Positions 1-10,115 are shown, numbered from the stretch's first letter. The stretch: DNA of 64,000 nt from Takakia lepidozioides (GCA_030704615.1 CM060734.1:43478042-43542041), one strand, 5' to 3'. Notes: generated by a model from the sequence alone, not told the origin. Made by a program: numbers and translations.

Positions 1-2
1 GG

Positions 3-3000
3 GATTTTTCTCGGATTGAGGAGGTCCTCAAGGATGGGATGATGGGGCAGGATGAGACATTGTCATTGACAGAAGAGGCAGTGGTCACTGCTCAAGAGGT
101 TGCAGCATAGCAACCACGGGACGCGTCTTCTACCTCTAAGCCTGCTGGACTCAAGGTTGCAGTCACGGAGGACAACTAGGAGCCTGATGTTGGACCTATA
201 GTCACCGAAGGAGAGAGACGACGTATACGGCGGTTCTTGAGGGCTTACAGGAACTGCTTTGCCTTCAGTTTGAAGGACTTAGGAGCACTGAAGGGTCAAG
301 AGATTCGCATTGAATTGGCTACTGACACGCCAATCTTTCGGAGACCCTATAGATACAGTGACATGGAGAGGTCCTTGATTCAGATGAGAACTCAGAACCT
401 TTGGGAGGCTGGTTTGGTGGAGCTATCTGGGGGAGGGTATGCTTCAGCCACAGTGATGCCAGCCAAGAAGGATGTCTTTGGCAATTGGACGGAGAGACGT
501 ATGTGCGGTGATTACCGGCCTGTAAATCGTCAGACCAAGTCCGATAGGTATGCCATGCCAACACCAGAGGAGATCTTTGATGCCATTGGGCATGCCAAGG
601 TCTTTAGCACGTTGGATTTACGATCCGGATATCACCAGTTGCCGATCAAGGAGGCGGATAAGCAAAAGACGGCATTCTGGGGGATCAATGAGCACGGGAA
701 GGATTGCCTATACCAGTGGCGGTTCTTACCATTTGGGCTTAAGAACGCTCCGGCAGAGTTTCAGAGAGTCATGGACAGGATTCTAGCAGGGGTGGAGTTT
801 GCTCGGTGCTACATAGATGACATCATCATCTTTAGTGCTACGGTGGAAGAGCATGAGAGACACCTTCAGGGGGTATTTGAGCGCTTGAGGGCGCACGGAT
901 TGAAGTTACATCCGGGAAAGTGCAAGTTTTTCCACAACCAGATTGAGTATCTGGGTCACATGATATATCCTGGAGGATTGGGGGTACAACAGACTAAGGT
1001 AGAGTCCATTGCACAGGTTCCACGCCCCACGGATGTGAGCCGAGTTCGAGCTTTCATGGGGTTAGCAAACTATTATAGACGGTTTGTTAAGGGATTTAGT
1101 GCCATTGCAAAGGCTCTAACCAAGCTGACCAAGGTGGACCAGGAGTGGCAGTGGGAAGATGAGCAAGAACAAGCTTTTCAAGAGCTCAAGGCGAGGTTGA
1201 CCTCGGCGGCCATCTTGAGACGACCTATCAGGGGGCGTCCTTTTCAGCTGCATACAGATTGGAGCATGCTAGGGCTTGGAGCGGTGCTCACACAGATGGA
1301 TGATGAGGGAAGAGAGTTCGTAGTGGCTTATGCTAGCCGCTCGAACAACGTTGCAGAGTCTAAGTATAGCTCATATGAGGGAGAATGCTTAGCTGCAGTG
1401 TGGGCCGTGGCACACTTCAGGTGCTATCTATACGGCAATCTCTTCACCCTTGTCATGGATCACCAACCACTCAAGTGGTTGATGGAGTCAGACAAGCTTA
1501 CGGGGAAGCTTGCATGGTGGGCACTCGTCCTTCAAGAGTATGACTTTTAGGTGGTGCATCGACCGGGTTTGGTCAATCGCAATGCAGATGGGTTGAGTCG
1601 CAATCCATGCACGAGCCAGCAGGATGACACTGGAGCTCGGTGGCATGGTGAGACGGACGAGGAGATGGTGCTCGGATGGCATGCATCTGCATTTCTGTGT
1701 ATCTTGGCAGCGGAAGGCCAGGTTGGACCTGCAACAGGGATGACTGTAGATCAAGTGTCTGAGGACCCTGAGGCTAGCAATGAGCAAGGTGGCGCCAAAG
1801 ATATACATGAGGATTCAGTTGTGTTGGACTACCTCCGCACTGGAGACACTGCAGCCACTGTGACTGCCAAGGAGAGGGATCGGATCCTACAACGAGCCAA
1901 GAGGTTCAAGTGGGAGGGGACACACCTGCTCCGAGTGTGGGAGGGTGGTCGAGTGAGGATTGTGCCTCACCCAACACAGCGGGCACGGTTAGTGCGGCAT
2001 GCCCATGAGGAGTTGGAACATTTTGGGGCGCGACGCACTCATAGTCTACTGTAGGGGCAGTATTGGTGGCGTGGTATGCACACAGAGGTGCAACAATTTG
2101 TGGCTAGGTGCATGGTGTGTGACAGGGTGCGTGCTTTATTCAACGCCCCTACTCCACAATTGCACCCTCTTCCGATCATGGGATTGGGCTACAGGTGGAG
2201 TCTTGACTTCGCAGGGCCGTTGCCACTGACCATGCGCCACAACAAGTACGTGTTGGTGATGGTGGAGCACTTCTCCAAGTGGATTGAACTGGTTCATTCC
2301 TGATAAGGCTAGTGAGGGAGCTGCGTATGCATTCTTGGATTGTGTGCTTAGCCGATTCGGTGCTCCAGCTGAGGTACTCACGGACCAAGGGAGAGAGTTC
2401 TTGGGGGAGTTTCAGGCTTTGTGTGACAAGGCCTTGATAGACCACCGCACCACTTCTCGGGATCATCCTGAGGCCGATGGCTTGGCAGAGAGAGTTGTTC
2501 AGACAGTAAAGAGGGGTTTGCGCAAGTATGGCTTGCAGAAGAGACACCTAGGAGATTGGGACCTTCACTTACGGTTAGCCATGGGTTACAGGTTCAGCAA
2601 GCAAGCATCACTTGCCTCCTTCTCACCATACTTTATTCTCTTTGGCCGAGAGCCGGATTTGCCTACATCCATTCGCAGAGAAGCTGCTACAGTTCTTAAC
2701 CTTGACGATCCGGACGTGTGGGCACGTGCATGTAAGCAGCGTGCAGAGTTGTTCAAGAAAGTCATGCCCATGGCTTTCGAGAACCTTGCCATTGCACAAC
2801 ATCGTGATATGTTGAGGTATGCTACCATACGTGGTGGGGGCTATCATCTTGGGGTTCGGAGATTCAACCCTGGTGACTATGTTTATCTGCAGCAAACTGC
2901 TCTTACGACCTTGGATGTGACTGCAAGACGTACTATTTTGAGGGTTCGAGAGGTGTTGCCCTCAGGAGTCCTAATCTTGGAGGGTCGGGATGGCATGATT

Positions 3001-3240
3001 TGGAAGGACCATGTGCGTAATTGCGCGCCATGTCACCTTCCAAATGTTGATGGAAGGGTTGACCCAAACCTGGCAGTGGTACCTGCAAGTTTGAGGTGCA
3101 TGTTGTGTGGGTCTGTTAGAGGGGCAGCCACCATGCTGGTGTGTGATCAATGCTCTAGAGGTTGGCATATGGGATGCTTGACTCCACCTCTTGAGATGGT
3201 TCCTGATGGGGATTGGTTATGTCCGCATTGCATTGGATAG
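3..3240 (+). pseudogene. pol: Ty3/gypsy pol polyprotein with C-terminal PHD finger (decayed)
   Basis: Reverse transcriptase (about 300-1000) has the YIDD catalytic box near 810-825. RNase H follows (about 1200-1550) and then integrase: an HHCC zinc site with H...H and CMVC, and a core with DFAGP, TDQGREF and the EADG-AE glutamate region. The last ~45 codons (about 3095-3235) form a Cys4-His-Cys3 PHD finger ending in WLCPHC. The frame is interrupted by TAG at 108, 177, 1548 and 2052 and by a one-base frame change near 2285-2300. The TAG at 108 is shared with the second copy and may be programmed; the others look like decay. No convincing ATG start exists, because translation would continue from upstream sequence. 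The element would copy its RNA into DNA and integrate it into nuclear chromatin. Confidence 0.9.
108..116 (+). promoter_or_regulatory. UAG-CAA-CCA leaky-stop context between upstream ORF and pol
   Basis: The stop TAG is followed directly by CAACCA. This fits the CAR-YYA hexanucleotide known from tobamovirus-type stop-codon readthrough. The frame is open in phase on both sides of it. The second copy of the family has TAG-CAA-CCA at the homologous place (10115 down to 10107 on the minus strand) although flanking codons differ. I infer programmed readthrough making a Gag/protease/methyltransferase-Pol fusion. Confidence 0.55.
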
Positions 3241-3497
3241 TGGGAGTGGATACAACCATGGAAGGCTAACAAGGAATGCAAGGCCAAGCTACTAGGAGAC
3301 CAACACACGAGATCCTGACTCAAGTTCACAGATTGCAAGACGGCAACTAACGATGGGGTTGCTCTTGTACCCGACCTCTTGGTCTATAGAGTTTGAGTAC
3401 AATAGGGACAGTGATAGAGGACTTAGTACGGCTGTGGCTATTACATCTTGTAGCTATCTGGAGTTAGAGGGACCTCACCACCAGCTAGGGGGGCGAT
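3241..3497 (+). other. 3' untranslated region and polypurine tract of element A
   Basis: No coding signal is seen between the pol stop and the LTR. It ends in the purine run AGGGGGGCGAT just before the LTR start at 3498, the expected primer site for plus-strand DNA synthesis. The second copy has AGGGGGGTGAT at the same place. Confidence 0.7.
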
Positions 3498-4096
3498 TGT
3501 GGTATAGCTTTCTAGGATTGTGTGCTTAGATAGTGTGGTGGACAGCGATGTATATTGTGGCACGATGCTTAGGTGCACGACAGCTGTCATGGTTTTAGTC
3601 ATGGTTATCTAGAATACCTACTTCTAGTTAACTAGGACATTTTAGATATTTATATTTATATTTATATTTTGTGTGTTGGGACTTCATTTGGTCTCACATG
3701 CCAAGTGAGGTGTCGAGCCTCACTTGAGACATGGAGATAGGTTTTCCCCTTATGAGTGTTGAGGAGGCTCATCTTCTTGTAGTTGAGCCTCCATGAGCTT
3801 CTCTCACCTCCATAGCTCTAGGTATTGAGAGGGAGTGTGTTGAGGGCTTTGTAGGGTGGATTCCTTTAGCAAAGGTGCCCTTGGCTTGACTTAGTTTATG
3901 TGATAGAGTGGATTTCACTTGGAAGGACTAGGGCTTGTTCTTCATGTGATTGCTTCATGCTTTGAGAGCTTTCATTGTCTTCTACTTCTCTCATTTCTCA
4001 TCTCTTATCATTGTGGTATAGCTTTCTAGGATTGTGTGCTTAGATTGTGTGGTGGACAGCGATGTATGTTGTGGCACGATGCTTAGGTGCACGACA
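3498..4096 (+). repeat. 3' LTR of element A, with 85-bp terminal direct repeats
   Basis: The LTR starts TGTGGTATAGC after the polypurine tract and ends GTGCACGACA. Its first 85 bp (3498-3582) recur as its last 85 bp (4012-4096). The LTR of the second copy (8565-9103) has the same arrangement, so it is ancestral to both and not a local accident. The 429-bp middle is AT-rich near 3640-3670 and carries the S-shaped layout expected of U3-R-U5, but I cannot place the transcription start. Confidence 0.8.
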
Positions 4097-5827
4097 ACTC
4101 GCTTCCATGTCTGTGTTTCCACCAGAGACTTATAGATCTTGAACTTGTCTAAAGCTTCACTTTTATTCTTTAGAAAATAAACTAGTGTTCTTCTAGACAA
4201 ATCATCTATGAACGTCATAAAGTATTTTGCTCCTCCAATTGATATTGTTTGCATGGGGCCGCAAACGTCAGAATGTACCAACTCCAACAACTCCACGGCA
4301 CGACTTCCTCTTCCTTTAGGAAATAAATGCCTATGTTGTTTGCCAAATATGCACTCTTCGCAAAAAAAGGTTCCAACTGAGCAATCAATATTGAAATCTT
4401 GAACCATGTTCTTAGAATGCATTAGACGTAGAGTTTTAATACTGAGATGGGCCAGCCTACGATGCCAAAGATCAACTCTTCTGTCTTTGACGATTTAGGC
4501 ACTTTCAGACGCTTTATCTTGAGGTAAGACTGAAGAAGCACACAACTTACACAAGCTACCTTCTCTCACCCCCTTCGCCACCACATCTCCATATGTTGTC
4601 TTCAAAAGACAATAATTAGCATGAAACTCAAGTTGTAATCCAGAGTCAGTAACTTTACTCACTGACAGTAAATTCTTGGTCAACCCTGGAACAAATAACA
4701 CATCATCTATATACTTCTTTCTTCCTTCTTGCATAAAGCAAACTTGGCCTTGACCCTCAATTATGTGACTACTGTCGTCTCCCAAGTAAACCTTCCGAAC
4801 AAGATCCCATTGTTTGTACTTTACAAACAGATCTTTGTTAGAGGTCATATGTTGAGAAGCCCCCGAGTCAATATACCAGTCATCAAGATCCTTTGAGAAA
4901 GAAGTAGAGAGAGTTGTAACAAATAGTTTCTCACAATCAATACTATCAGCATCCTCCACTGAGTGAGCTTGGGTCTTTCCATCTCCCTTCTTCATCTGCC
5001 CGTCTGCCATTCTCTTCCTACATTGCTTCGCCATGTGACCGACTTTCTTGCAATAAAAGCATTTACCCTTAAATTCTTTTTTCGTAGGTGTAAGAGAACT
5101 ACTTGACAAACTATTTGACGACCCTTTTGTTGGTGTACTACTAAGACTCATATTGTTATTTTTATTTGTTTCTGAGGCTCATTTCTTTTTATTAAGACCT
5201 GATTTCCTTCCAACAAATAAAGCAACATTCTCAGTTGTCCCAACCCCGAAATCGCTTCGCCTCATCTCTTCTTGTAGTAGCATTCTAGTTACCCTTTCTA
5301 TAGTCAACGCTTGCTGACTACTAAGAGAAATGACTAGGCTATCAAAAGATTCTGCCTAATAAGGTGACTACCTGATCGTCTGCAGACACAGAAGACCCTA
5401 CCCCTGCCAATTGATCGATTAATGATCTAAAGTTACTAACATGCTCTGCTACAGATTCTGATTCAGACATTTTTAAATGGAGCAGTCGTCTTCTTAAATA
5501 AAGCTTAGAAGTGACATCTTTTGTTTCAAATACTGTCACTAAATGATCCCACGTTGCCTTAGATGTTGTAGCCTGACTGACATGCAAAAGCTGAGAGTCT
5601 TTTAAGTTTAATAGGATTGATGCAAGTGCTTTTCCATCTCTCTTCTCCCACTCTTTCACAGCATTTTGATCTGTAGCAGCAGGCTTCGCTTCAATCCTGT
5701 CTACTATGGACCAAAGATCTCTATCTAATAATAGCATTCGGATCTTAAGCTTCCAAATATGGAAGTTTTCTCCGTCAAACGTATCTATTAAATGGAGTTT
5801 TCCCGAGTTCCTGACTACTCCAGCCAT
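4097..5827 (-). pseudogene. gag-pol: copia gag-protease-integrase polyprotein fragment
   Basis: The start codon is at 5825-5827. The gag part (5342-5827) has the UBN2-type signature of plant copia gag. After a frame change near 5160-5345 comes a zinc knuckle CFYCKKVGHMAKQC (about 5015-5060) and a protease with WYIDSGASQHM (about 4850-4885). An in-frame TAA at 4495-4497 precedes the zinc-binding pre-integrase region (LWHRRLAH ... CEECIFGKQH) and an integrase core with HSDVCGP and FIDDLSR. The reading frame stops making copia sense exactly at 4096, where the gypsy LTR begins. It is not functional as it stands. Confidence 0.9.
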
Positions 5828-5889
5828 GCTTACGAATTGATCTAGTTCTCTCTTAGAAACGACACTGGCTTTCCGCCTTGCTCTCTAAG

Positions 5890-5903
5890 TGGCTCTGATA
5901 CCA
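5890..5903 (-). promoter_or_regulatory. Primer-binding site of copia element B
   Basis: The minus strand reads TGGTATCAGAGCCA immediately downstream of an LTR end CTGTGACA. This is the usual plant copia primer site, complementary to the 3' end of initiator methionine tRNA. Confidence 0.85.
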
Positions 5904-6175
5904 TGTCACAGTTCCTAAAATCCCATAGACTTGACAAGCAAGACAATGACAACAGGAGAGAGATAGAACGTTTTCACAGAGCATAACATAAGTCAAGGGC
6001 TTCCATGGGAGGGACGACTACATGATGACTGGCGCGAAATTCACGCAAGCATTAGCTAGTCAGCAAGCACATATATATATATATGGCTAGTAATTCGTTG
6101 AGCTTTACATAGTGTTGATTGCAAAAAAGGATCTGCCTTGGAAGCTGTACGGTATAACAGCCAAGTAGAAGAACT
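5904..6175 (-). repeat. 5' LTR of copia element B (outer limit uncertain)
   Basis: The inner edge at 5904 is set by the primer-binding site. The region holds a short (AT)n run at about 6069-6086 and no coding signal. The outer TG end could not be fixed by eye; it lies somewhere between about 6050 and 6175. Confidence 0.55.
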
Positions 6176-6908
6176 CTAGTCTACGTCAGAGGCTTGACTT
6201 GTGATATGGAAAATTAGCTGCAGTACCTCTTCTGTGGTCAATAAGTTGCAGACATCCGAACTCTGCTTCCCAAACGCCAAGAACCCAATGATGTGCAGGC
6301 CCGCATCGTGTACTTTGGAGGTCAAATTTGTGATCGCCCCCTTCTTGACGTCTTCCATGCAGGACTGCACAAGCATGTTAACCACTGCCTTTCGAATTGG
6401 TCGTCCTGCTACCACCCTGTGTTGACGACAAAAGTTGTGAACGATATAGCGTCCTCATGCGCCGAGCAAAAGGACCCATAGGGGCGAATGAAGCACTCGA
6501 GCCATTTGTTGACAGAAAGTTTGCCATGACCATATTTGTAGGTCTAGAAATAAACACTTCATCTTGAGTCTTGAGCACTTCCGCAGCCATCTCAGCATTG
6601 GATATGAGATGATCCATCCACAGAAAACACAAAGGCTCGTACGTTTCTGCCAACTTTGCAAATGCTTGATGAGGTAGATCATTTGGGAAGGAGAGTAGGG
6701 AGCCGATTATGGGCCATGGCCGAGGTCCCGGAGGAAGACACAAGCTCTTTCCAATCGTCAGCTGAAAGAGTATTGTTAATCCAGTCAGCACTACAGGAAC
6801 CCACATCCGTTGCAGCACTAGCACGAGCTCCAAGGCCACCAAGCTACCTACAATTTGCCACCTTTCCAGCCGCAGACTTCCCATCCACCTCAACGCCCAC
6901 TCTCTCAC
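6176..6908 (-). pseudogene. A-type cytochrome P450, N-terminal fragment
   Basis: The product would be an ER-anchored heme monooxygenase. A hydrophobic N-terminal anchor is followed by the proline-rich hinge PPGPRPWPIIG and the early helices (FAKLAETYEP, VFISRPTN, FAPMGPFARRMR), which fit the plant CYP71-clan layout. A one-base frame change near 6415-6425 moves the sequence to a second frame (GRPIRKAVVNML ... DAGLHIIGFLAFGKQ) that ends in TAG at 6176. The K-helix ExxR, PERF and heme-cysteine regions are absent; the gene stops where the copia LTR begins. It has only about 230 of the usual ~500 residues, so it cannot be an active enzyme. I cannot name the subfamily. Confidence 0.82.
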
Positions 6909-7139
6909 ACCAGGTCTTTCATTACCAGGACATATTTAATGCTCTCCACCTCCATGAGACGGAGGAGGATAGAGGTGAGAAAGACAATCTTGCAAAGAGA
7001 AGAAGAAGATGCTTGACATAGAAAACTAGCATATAAGTCAAATCCTACGTCTGCTTTTGTGATACATACTACATACATCACACCATGTGCCATCCATGAT
7101 GTATGCATATTATGTCAAAGAAAAAGAAAATGGAGTCCT
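6909..7139. other. Flank upstream of the P450 fragment; no gene seen
   Basis: Purine-rich sequence (AGAAGAAGAAG near 6998) that would be the 5' flank of the P450 fragment. I see no further exon or clear promoter element. Confidence 0.4.
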
Positions 7140-7400
7140 CATGAAGCATAACTTATTGTAAGGTCTCATGTCTCATCCTTATGGAATAGTGCCTTCCATT
7201 GGAAAGTGGACACTTGGAACCCTAATATTGCCATTTGGACTCATTTCTCATCCTTAAGGAATATTGCCTTCCATTGAAAAGTGGAAATATTACCTTCAAT
7301 TGGAAAATGGACATTTGGAATGCTAGATCACCTCATATAATGCATAACTTAGTCTCATGTCTCATCCTTAAAGGAATACTGGGGTACCCTGTGTCGTTGG
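7140..7400. repeat. Imperfect repeats of a TCTCATCCTTA-AAGGAATA motif
   Basis: The block with CTCATCCTTA..GGAATA.TGCCTTCCATTG.AAAGTGGA occurs at about 7165, 7245 and 7360 in degenerate form. There is no coding signal. Confidence 0.6.
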
Positions 7401-7479
7401 CCCAAACAAGGATGACACTGATATAGTAAGAGTTGGATCTCCTACAGGCACCAAAGTGACAGTTCAAATACCTCATGAA

Positions 7480-7980
7480 GGAAACCCAGCATCATCTAAG
7501 TCCAAGTGTAAGATCTTCTATGTATCCCCTATGTTGAGGCCCAAGTGCAACCTCTAGGGTAGCATGTGCCTTTGGGCCATGTATAAGAGTTCAAATCTAA
7601 GACCAGTGCAATTTCCTGTGTATCCCAATCTGTCTCCTATGTCGAGGCCCATGTGCGGTAGCCTATGCCGTTGGCCCATGTGTGAAGAATTGAAATCTAA
7701 GTCCTGGGCAATTTCCTACGTATCCAAGTGCGTCTCCTATGTCGAGGCCCAAGTGCGACCTCTAGTGTAGGCTTATGCCGTTGGCCCATGTGTGAAGAAA
7801 TGAAATCTAAGTCCACGTGCAATTTCCTATGTATCCAAGTGCGTCTCCTATGTCGAGGCCCAAGTGCAATATTCTATTTATGTATTCAAGTGCATCTCCC
7901 ATGTAGAGGCCCAAGTGTCCAGTGTCATGTAACTTGCCGAAGTGCAATCTCCTATGTATCCAAGTACGTCTAATCATTTA
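7480..7980. repeat. Degenerate tandem repeat, ~110-bp unit (GTATCCAAGTGCGTCTCC / GAGGCCCAAGTG)
   Basis: A unit containing CCTATGTATCC, GTCTCCTATGTCGAGG, CCCAAGTG and GCCGTTGGCCCATGTG recurs about five times, with shortened copies toward 7980 and another near 8410-8480. Short open frames here are by-products of the repeat. It may be part of an old element but shows no coding domain. Confidence 0.7.
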
Positions 7981-8059
7981 TTTTTCCACAGGGCCTACGA
8001 CCAGATTTGAACTGGAGACCTTTCCCTTGATATCTCTCCCCTCGAGGCTCCAACAATTG

Positions 8060-8560
8060 TCCCAGGGATGCCCACTTTGCCATTTTTGCTATTTTTTGTG
8101 AATTTCCAGCGACCAAAAGGACTTGAAATTCCAAATCTCCCACGTGGAAGGGCCAATCATTGCTCCAGGAAAGTCCACTTTGCTATTTTTCTCGAATTTC
8201 CAACGACCAGAAGTACTCAGAATTCCATATCTCCCACACCGCGGGTCCAAAAATCATGAGACAAAGCTGGTGCACCCCTCCTCATCGAGGGCTTTCCAAC
8301 GGCACCAAGCACTGGGGCTGGAGCCCCGCAGTTTGGGAGATCTCAACGACGCTACAAACAAAAAAACAAAACAAAACAAACGTCTCGCTTCATACATTGA
8401 TAGGGTAGCCTGTGTTGTTGGCCCAAGTTTCCAGTGTCATCCAAGTCCAAGTGCAATCCCCTATGTATCCAAGTGTGTCTCAATGCACCCCTCCTCATCG
8501 AGGGCTTTCCAACAGTACCAAGCACCAGCGTTGGGGCCCCTCGGTTTGGGACATCTCAAC
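8060..8560. repeat. Two interleaved duplications, 8.06-8.56 kb
   Basis: A ~95-bp segment (AATTTCCAGCGACCA ... ATCTCCCAC) occurs at about 8090 and again at about 8190. A second segment (CACCCCTCCTCATCGAGGGC ... TTTGGGA.ATCTCAACG) occurs at about 8273-8350 and 8486-8561. The gypsy A' LTR begins inside the second copy, at 8565, so it inserted into this repeat. Confidence 0.7.
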
Positions 8561-8564
8561 GTGA

Positions 8565-9103
8565 TGTCGTGCACCTAAGCATCGTGCCACAACATACATC
8601 GATGTCCACCATACATTCTAAGCACACAATCCTAGAAAGCTATGCCACAATGATAATGAAAGTGAACACAATGGAAACACTCCACTCTTGAATCCACTCA
8701 ATCACATAAACTAAGTCAAGCCAAGGGCACCCTTGCTAAGGGAATCCACCCTACAAAGCCCTCAATACACTCCCTCTCAATACCTAGAGCTATGGAGGTG
8801 AGAGAGGCTCATGGAGGCTCAACTACAAGAAGATGAGCCATCCTCAACACTCACAAGGGGAAAACCCATCCCCATCTCCCAAGTGAGGTTTGACATCTCA
8901 CTTGGTATATGAGACCAAATGAAGTCCCAACACACAAAATACAAATATAAATATCCAAAATATCCTAGTTAACTAAAAGTAGGTAATTCTAGTTAACCAT
9001 GACTAAAACCATGACAGCTGTCGTGCACCTAAGCATCGTGCCACAACATACATCGTTGTCCACCATACATTCTAAGCGCACAATCCTAGAAAGCTATGCC
9101 ACA
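8565..9103 (-). repeat. 3' LTR of element A'
   Basis: The LTR starts (minus strand) TGTGGCATAGC at 9103, after the polypurine tract, and ends GTGCACGACA at 8565. The terminal 84-85 bp (9019-9103) recur at the other end (8565-8648). Its middle is 370 bp against 429 bp in the LTR at 3498-4096, because an AAGGACTAGGGCTTG-containing stretch is missing here. Confidence 0.82.
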
Positions 9104-9361
9104 ATCACCCCCCTAGCTGGTGATTAGGTCCCTCTAACACCGGATAGCTGACAAGTATCCATCTCAATAAGATCATTGCTTGGTCTTCAATTGCACATCT
9201 CCCAATTTTCTAAAGTATATGGATCAAGAGGCCGGGTGCAACAAGAGCCCCATCGTTAGTCGTCTGCTTGCAATCCATAATCTTCAATTGAGTATCCATG
9301 GCGTTGAGCTCCCACCAGCTAGACCTTGGATCATTTGTCAATTACACCATTGTCATACCCA
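9104..9361 (-). other. 3' untranslated region and polypurine tract of element A'
   Basis: This corresponds to 3241-3497 in the other copy. The purine run AGGGGGGTGAT abuts the LTR start. No coding signal. Confidence 0.65.
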
Positions 9362-9725
9362 TTACCTATGGCCAAAGCATCGTGGACACAACCATTCTCC
9401 ACTAGGAATCTCCTCAAGTGGCGGTGTCAAGCATCTCATGTGCCACCCCCTTGAGCATTTGTCACACACCAACATGGTTACGGCATCACCAGCATGCCCA
9501 CATAGCATGCAACGCAACCCTGCAGGTGCCACTGCAAGGTTGGGATCTATCCTCCCATCCACATGTGAAAGGTGACATGGCGCACAATTGCGCACATCTT
9601 GACCCTCCAGAATCAACACATCCTGAAGGCAACACCTCCCGGACCCTTAGAATCACACGCCCTGCTGTGACATCCAAAGTCGTAGGTGCTGTCTGCTGCA
9701 GATACACATAGTCCCCAGACATCAT
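9362..9725 (-). pseudogene. Integrase C-terminus with PHD finger (element A')
   Basis: It begins at GDYVYLQQTAPTTLDVT, homologous to codons near 2875 in copy A. A one-base frame change lies near 9620-9640. The last part is a Cys4-His-Cys3 PHD finger (CMLC, CDKC, HMRC, CPRC). All eight zinc ligands are kept in both copies although surrounding residues have changed, suggesting that the finger was under selection. PHD fingers generally read histone H3 tails; here it would tether the pre-integration complex, an inference. A seven-residue stretch present in copy A (GMIWKDH) is missing. Confidence 0.85.
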
Positions 9726-9734
9726 TCTTTCTGT

Positions 9735-10112
9735 TCAATTCCCATAGATATCTTTCTTAGCAGTCACCACCATTGCCGAGGCATATTCCCCGCCTGACAA
9801 CTCCATCAATCCAGCTTCGAACAACTTCATAGTCCGTGACTGGATCAAAGACCTCTCCATGTCACTATACCTATAGGGCCTTTGAAAAATTGGCGTGTCA
9901 TTTGCCAAATCAATATGAATCTCCTGGCTTTTCAAACTCCCCAAATCCTTCAAACCAAATACAAACTAATTTCTATAAGCCCTTAGAAATTGTTGGATCC
10001 TCCGTCTCTCTCCTCCGGTTACTGTAGGTCCAGCATCTGGTTCCCAATTGTCCTTAGTGACTGCAACCTTGGGTACACCAGGCTTGGAGGTAGGAGACGC
10101 ATCCTTTGGTTG
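9735..10112 (-). pseudogene. Reverse transcriptase N-terminal fragment (element A')
   Basis: The frame follows directly from the UAG at 10113-10115 and matches copy A from its linker (KDASPTSKP, GERRRI) into reverse transcriptase (LKDLGSLKSQEI, PYRYSDMERSLI, TAKKDIYGN). One further TAG interrupts it between 9953 and 9990. The match ends at about 9735 and integrase sequence starts ten bases later, so roughly 2.4 kb of pol (catalytic RT, RNase H, integrase core) has been deleted. Confidence 0.85.
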
Positions 10113-10115
10113 CTA
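10113..10115 (-). promoter_or_regulatory. UAG-CAA-CCA leaky-stop context (element A')
   Basis: The minus strand reads TAG CAA CCA AAG, in phase with the upstream linker and the downstream reverse transcriptase. It is the homologue of the site at 108-116 and keeps the CAR-YYA hexamer exactly. See that entry. Confidence 0.55.

Larger units (their letters stand above)
1..4096 (+). mobile_element. Ty3/gypsy retrotransposon A, 3' portion
   Basis: Order seen: linker, leaky-type stop, reverse transcriptase, RNase H, integrase, PHD finger, 3' untranslated region, polypurine tract, 3' LTR. The 5' part lies outside the window. The LTR ends at 4096 in TG...CA style, and the next base resumes a copia integrase reading frame on the opposite strand, so this element is nested inside the copia copy. 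A second, internally deleted copy (8565-~12057, minus strand) shares the linker, the start of reverse transcriptase, the integrase tail with PHD finger, and the LTR. That copy has a C5-methyltransferase upstream of the linker, so I infer that this copy has or had one beyond the left edge. Confidence 0.92.
4097..6175 (-). mobile_element. Ty1/copia retrotransposon B, 5' half
   Basis: Read on the minus strand: LTR (from about 6175 to 5904), primer-binding site, gag, zinc knuckle, protease, GAG-pre-integrase and the start of the integrase core. The element is cut at 4096/4097 by the end of gypsy element A, and the rest of its pol lies beyond the left edge. The outer LTR boundary is uncertain; it abuts the P450 fragment at 6176, so the element may have inserted into that gene. 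Confidence 0.88.

Noticed and set aside
6656-7021. 121-codon plus-strand frame
   Set aside because: Antisense to the P450 fragment and its flank, with no motif.
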